A stretch of DNA of 64,000 nucleotides. Origin: Parahaliea maris (lineage in GTDB: Bacteria; Pseudomonadota; Gammaproteobacteria; Pseudomonadales; Halieaceae). Positions within the stretch are counted from its first letter, which is position 1; each line of letters begins with the position of its first letter. Location: contig NZ_VRZA01000006.1 of NCBI RefSeq assembly GCF_008064665.1, forward strand, positions 186,001 through 250,000, in the 5' to 3' direction. Below, piece after piece: positions 63,832 to 64,000 of this stretch. The notes below the pieces were generated by a model. That model was not told where the DNA came from and made no database searches. It saw only the letters and a program-made list of their open reading frames with translations. The position numbers and the translations under genes are program-made.

Positions 63832-64000
63832 TCACATTCCGTTGGCAGTATTGGCGAGCAGGTCCGCGGGCAGTTGCCGTGGCGCCACTGCCAGTTCCTG
63901 TGGCCAGGCCGTATTGCGGCTGACAAAGCGGCGCTGGCTGTAGGCCGCGCTGGCCGCCGGGCTCATACCCACGCCTGTCACTTTCTCCATCGCCTGCACA
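63832..64000 (-). CDS. Unidentified protein, C-terminal fragment cut by the window edge
   Basis: An open frame on the minus strand enters from the right edge and ends at a stop at 63832-63834. The visible part (about 55 residues) ends QLPADLLANTANGM and contains MEKVTGVGMSPAASAAYSQ. No family is recognised from so short a piece. Confidence 0.4.
   Translation of the reverse strand, partial: VQAMEKVTGVGMSPAASAAYSQRRFVSRNTAWPQELAVAPRQLPADLLANTANGM

Overview
The window reads as a chromosomal segment of a high-GC marine-type gammaproteobacterium. Protein signatures, the proB-less murJ-ribF-ileS-lspA-fkpB-ispH-minor pilin order and the pilSR / bamD-rluD-pgeF-clpB order resemble the Pseudomonas/Cellvibrionales arrangement. 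I favour Cellvibrionales (Halieaceae or a relative), but that is inference from protein character, not from a search. No rRNA, tRNA, phage, transposase or CRISPR array was seen.

Region by region. 1-2.3 kb: groES-groEL with a vegetative promoter, a perfect CIRCE operator and a sigma-32 promoter. 2.3-7.1 kb: a PuuD-type membrane protein, a coiled-coil membrane protein, class I fumarase, a REP-like palindrome pair and exonuclease I. 7.1-9.9 kb: a methyltransferase/membrane protein pair diverging from pyrB-nudF. 9.9-17.3 kb: murJ, ribF, ileS, lspA, fkpB, ispH (lipid II flipping, flavin synthesis, translation, lipoprotein maturation, isoprenoids). 17.4-23.6 kb: a complete type IV pilus minor pilin operon (fimT/fimU-like, pilV, pilW, pilX, pilY1, pilE) meeting pilSR head-on. 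26.8-34.1 kb: nadE, bamD, rluD, pgeF, and clpB behind a sigma-32 promoter and a cloverleaf-like palindrome. 34.3-41.0 kb: a second complete fimT-pilV-pilW-pilX-pilY1-pilE operon, visibly more AT-rich. 41-44.3 kb: a DUF4124 protein and the acetohydroxyacid synthase genes behind a long leader. 44.4-59.6 kb: accessory metabolism, namely a VOC protein, a DUF6714-like protein, an RLAN/RimK-type ATP-grasp ligase, a deleted phospholipase D pseudogene, a D-aminoacylase-type amidohydrolase, a histone-deacetylase-like enzyme divergent from an acyl-CoA synthetase/GNAT fusion plus a CBS protein, a zinc alcohol dehydrogenase, small enzymes, rimK-DUF202-chrA. 59.7-64 kb: a small secreted protein, an imuB gene under a LexA box but without imuA or dnaE2 next to it, a DUF885 lipoprotein and the end of an unidentified gene.

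How the genes fit together. The chaperone genes groESL and clpB share heat-shock promoter architecture. The two minor pilin operons each encode a full set of tip/priming proteins (minor pilins plus a PilY1 adhesin) and would both need the major pilin and assembly machine encoded elsewhere; PilSR lies beside the first. The HDAC-like protein and the acetyltransferase fusion form a plausible reversible protein acetylation pair. The most unusual points are the duplicated minor pilin operon, the perfect hairpin that swallows the second pilY1 stop codon, the cloverleaf palindrome upstream of clpB, the lone imuB and the precise internal deletion that killed the phospholipase D gene.
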